From Candidatus Cybelea septentrionalis (GTDB lineage: Bacteria > Vulcanimicrobiota > Vulcanimicrobiia > Vulcanimicrobiales > Vulcanimicrobiaceae), in NCBI GenBank assembly GCA_003158175.1, contig PMHJ01000010.1:119016-160346 (forward strand): 41,331 nt of DNA, written 5' to 3'. The notes under the pieces are model-generated. The model ran no database searches. It had not been told where the DNA came from and worked only from the letters and a program-made list of their open reading frames with translations. Positions 40,212 to 41,331 of the stretch are shown in pieces. The translations under genes were made by a program, and so were the position numbers. Numbering within the stretch: position 1 is the stretch's first letter; every line of letters starts with the position of its first letter.

Positions 40212-41331
40212 CAGGCGTTCACCAGGGCCTTCATCGAAACGTTCGTTAACGCATCGTCCCAGATCCCATAGTTGGGAAGTTCCACGGTTCGGGAGAGCCG
40301 GTCGAAGAACGGCTCGATGCGGCTCGCCGTTTCGAGCGAGTTGGAGCGCCCACGTAGATCGAAGCCCCGACCCTGGCCGAGCGCATGCAAGATGCTGACG
40401 ACGTCACCGAGCACTGCCGAAGCAGTCGCGGCGCCGCCCGCACCAGCGCCGCGCAATACCAGCCGGCCGGCGTCGCGCGCGACAACCTGCACCACGTTCT
40501 CCGCATCCGCAGTGCGTGCGAACTCATGACCCTCCTCGACGAGAACCGGCGCAACCTCGACCAAGATGCCGTCGGGCGTGCGAAGGACCGCGGCAACGTG
40601 ACGGATTCTAAATCCCAGCATGCGGGCGCGCGCCACGTCGCGCTGCGTCACCCCCGAAATTCCGGTGCGCGCAACGCGCGGAGAGGTCACCGCAAGGCCG
40701 AAAGCGAGTTGCGCGATGACGGCAATCTTATGTGCCGCATCTACTCCTTCAACGTCGTTGCCCGGATCGGCTTCGGCGTATCCTAGCCGCTGCGCTCGAG
40801 CCAGCGACTCGTCGAAACCGGCGCCTTCTTCCATGGCGGAAAGGATCGCCGTGCACGTCCCGTTGACGACGCCCGCGACCGAGAGAATCTCATCTCCGGC
40901 CAGCGCCTCGCCAAGCGTTCGCACGACCGGAATCGCACCGGCTACGGCACCTTCGAAACGTAACGCGGCTCGGCGCGATGCCGCCAACGCCTGCAGCCGC
41001 GGGCCGTGCTCGCCGAGCAAATCCTTATTGGCGGTGACGACGTGGCGTCCGCGCTCGAGCGCGCGCTCGACCAACTCGGCAGCATCGGTCGTTCCTCCGA
41101 TAACCTCAATGACGAGGTCGACGTGCGGATCGTCGACGACGGAGCGCGCGTCGCGCGTGAAGAGACGGCGCTCGAGCGCGTTCGAACGGCGCTTTAATGA
41201 GTCCGCAATCGCGATCGCGCGCAGCTCGTATCGAACGCCGCTACGGCGTTCGATGATTTGGCGCTCGCATTGTAAACGATCGGCTACGTTTGAGCCGACC
41301 GTTCCGCATCCGAGCAGTCCGACCCCGACGG
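40211..41331 (-). CDS. hom: Homoserine dehydrogenase, cut by the right edge
   Basis: Hom reduces aspartate semialdehyde to homoserine with NAD(P)H. The visible 373 codons run in frame to 41329, beyond the internal ATG at 41074. The N-terminal Rossmann motif GLLGCGTVGSNVADRL is present almost at the window edge, so only the first few residues are missing. Further landmarks are VTANKDLLGEHG, the substrate region GTCTAILSAMEEG and EADPGNDVEGVDAAHKIAV, which carries catalytic and homoserine-binding residues. The protein ends at NVSMKALVNA without a C-terminal ACT domain, so threonine feedback through such a domain is not expected. It is the first visible gene of the hom-metX-PLP enzyme operon; any promoter or methionine riboswitch would lie outside the window. 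Confidence 0.95.
   Translation of the reverse strand, partial: VGVGLLGCGTVGSNVADRLQCERQIIERRSGVRYELRAIAIADSLKRRSNALERRLFTRDARSVVDDPHVDLVIEVIGGTTDAAELVERALERGRHVVTANKDLLGEHGPRLQALAASRRAALRFEGAVAGAIPVVRTLGEALAGDEILSVAGVVNGTCTAILSAMEEGAGFDESLARAQRLGYAEADPGNDVEGVDAAHKIAVIAQLAFGLAVTSPRVARTGISGVTQRDVARARMLGFRIRHVAAVLRTPDGILVEVAPVLVEEGHEFARTADAENVVQVVARDAGRLVLRGAGAGGAATASAVLGDVVSILHALGQGRGFDLRGRSNSLETASRIEPFFDRLSRTVELPNYGIWDDALTNVSMKALVNA

Noticed and set aside
1..41331. CRISPR array, rRNA, insertion sequence or prophage genes
   Set aside because: I looked for regularly spaced repeats, transposase or integrase motifs and rRNA cores and saw none; the 30-base repeat at 16920-17225 is coding and has no spacers.

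Overview
The window is a dense, moderately GC-rich bacterial stretch with about 36 intact or edge-truncated protein genes, two clear pseudogenes, no rRNA, no convincing intact tRNA and no CRISPR array. Nearly half of the proteins carry a signal peptide or a Gram-negative type lipobox (repeated endings such as LLAGCSGGG). Many are beta-propeller lipoproteins of the NHL/SMP-30 kind. With the ECF sigma factor, beta-carbonic anhydrase, multicopper oxidase and short hom-metX-sulfhydrylase operon, this fits an uncultured diderm soil lineage. My best guess is Candidatus Eremiobacterota (WPS-2), inferred from protein style only and not from a marker gene.

Layout. 1-3060: a gene start leaving the left edge, a possible 41-residue ORF, a DUF1330 protein, a secreted SnoaL-like protein, a choice-of-anchor C lipoprotein and a broken phosphoesterase joined to a foreign fragment. 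3193-6714 (+): an unusual pore-former-like/BACON-like lipoprotein and a retropepsin-PDZ protein. 6811-9574 (-): a propeller lipoprotein and an intact phospholipase C/acid-phosphatase-type phosphoesterase. 9765-11582 (+): RecQ. 11622-16316 (-): three tandem propeller lipoproteins below a HTH/TPR-like protein. 16534-17840 (-): a two-gene unit whose second product carries decapeptide YNKNTG repeats. 18038-24275 (+): a secreted protein, a sulfatase with a coupled membrane protein, two lipoproteins and a carbonic anhydrase. 24299-26238: a lipoprotein (-) and a membrane acyltransferase (+). 26326-29360 (-): a predicted operon of ceruloplasmin-like multicopper oxidase, propeller lipoprotein and cupredoxin. 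29556-33621 (-): an amidohydrolase ruin, a small secreted protein, a penicillin-acylase-family hydrolase and a secreted DUF1579-like protein. 33692-35720 (-): DGPF/YCII protein, ECF42-type sigma factor and zinc-ribbon membrane protein. 35857-36911 (+): CADD-like oxygenase and zincin. 36926-38042: a second DUF1579-like protein (-) and an unknown protein (+). 38026-41331 (-): hom (cut by the right edge), metX and a Cys/Met-metabolism PLP enzyme, each overlapping the next by one base.

Genes that appear to work together are the methionine operon (aspartate semialdehyde to homoserine, O-acylhomoserine, then cystathionine or homocysteine), the DGPF/ECF unit, the copper-protein operon, and the two coupled pairs joined by CTGA overlaps. 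Those two CTGA junctions (21246 and 36552) suggest CTG start codons in coupled genes. No gene-free stretch exceeds about 300 bases. The longer gaps (2976-3192, 9575-9764, 16317-16533, 17841-18037, 29361-29555) hold promoter or leader material, described where something was visible; I see nothing definite in 16317-16533.
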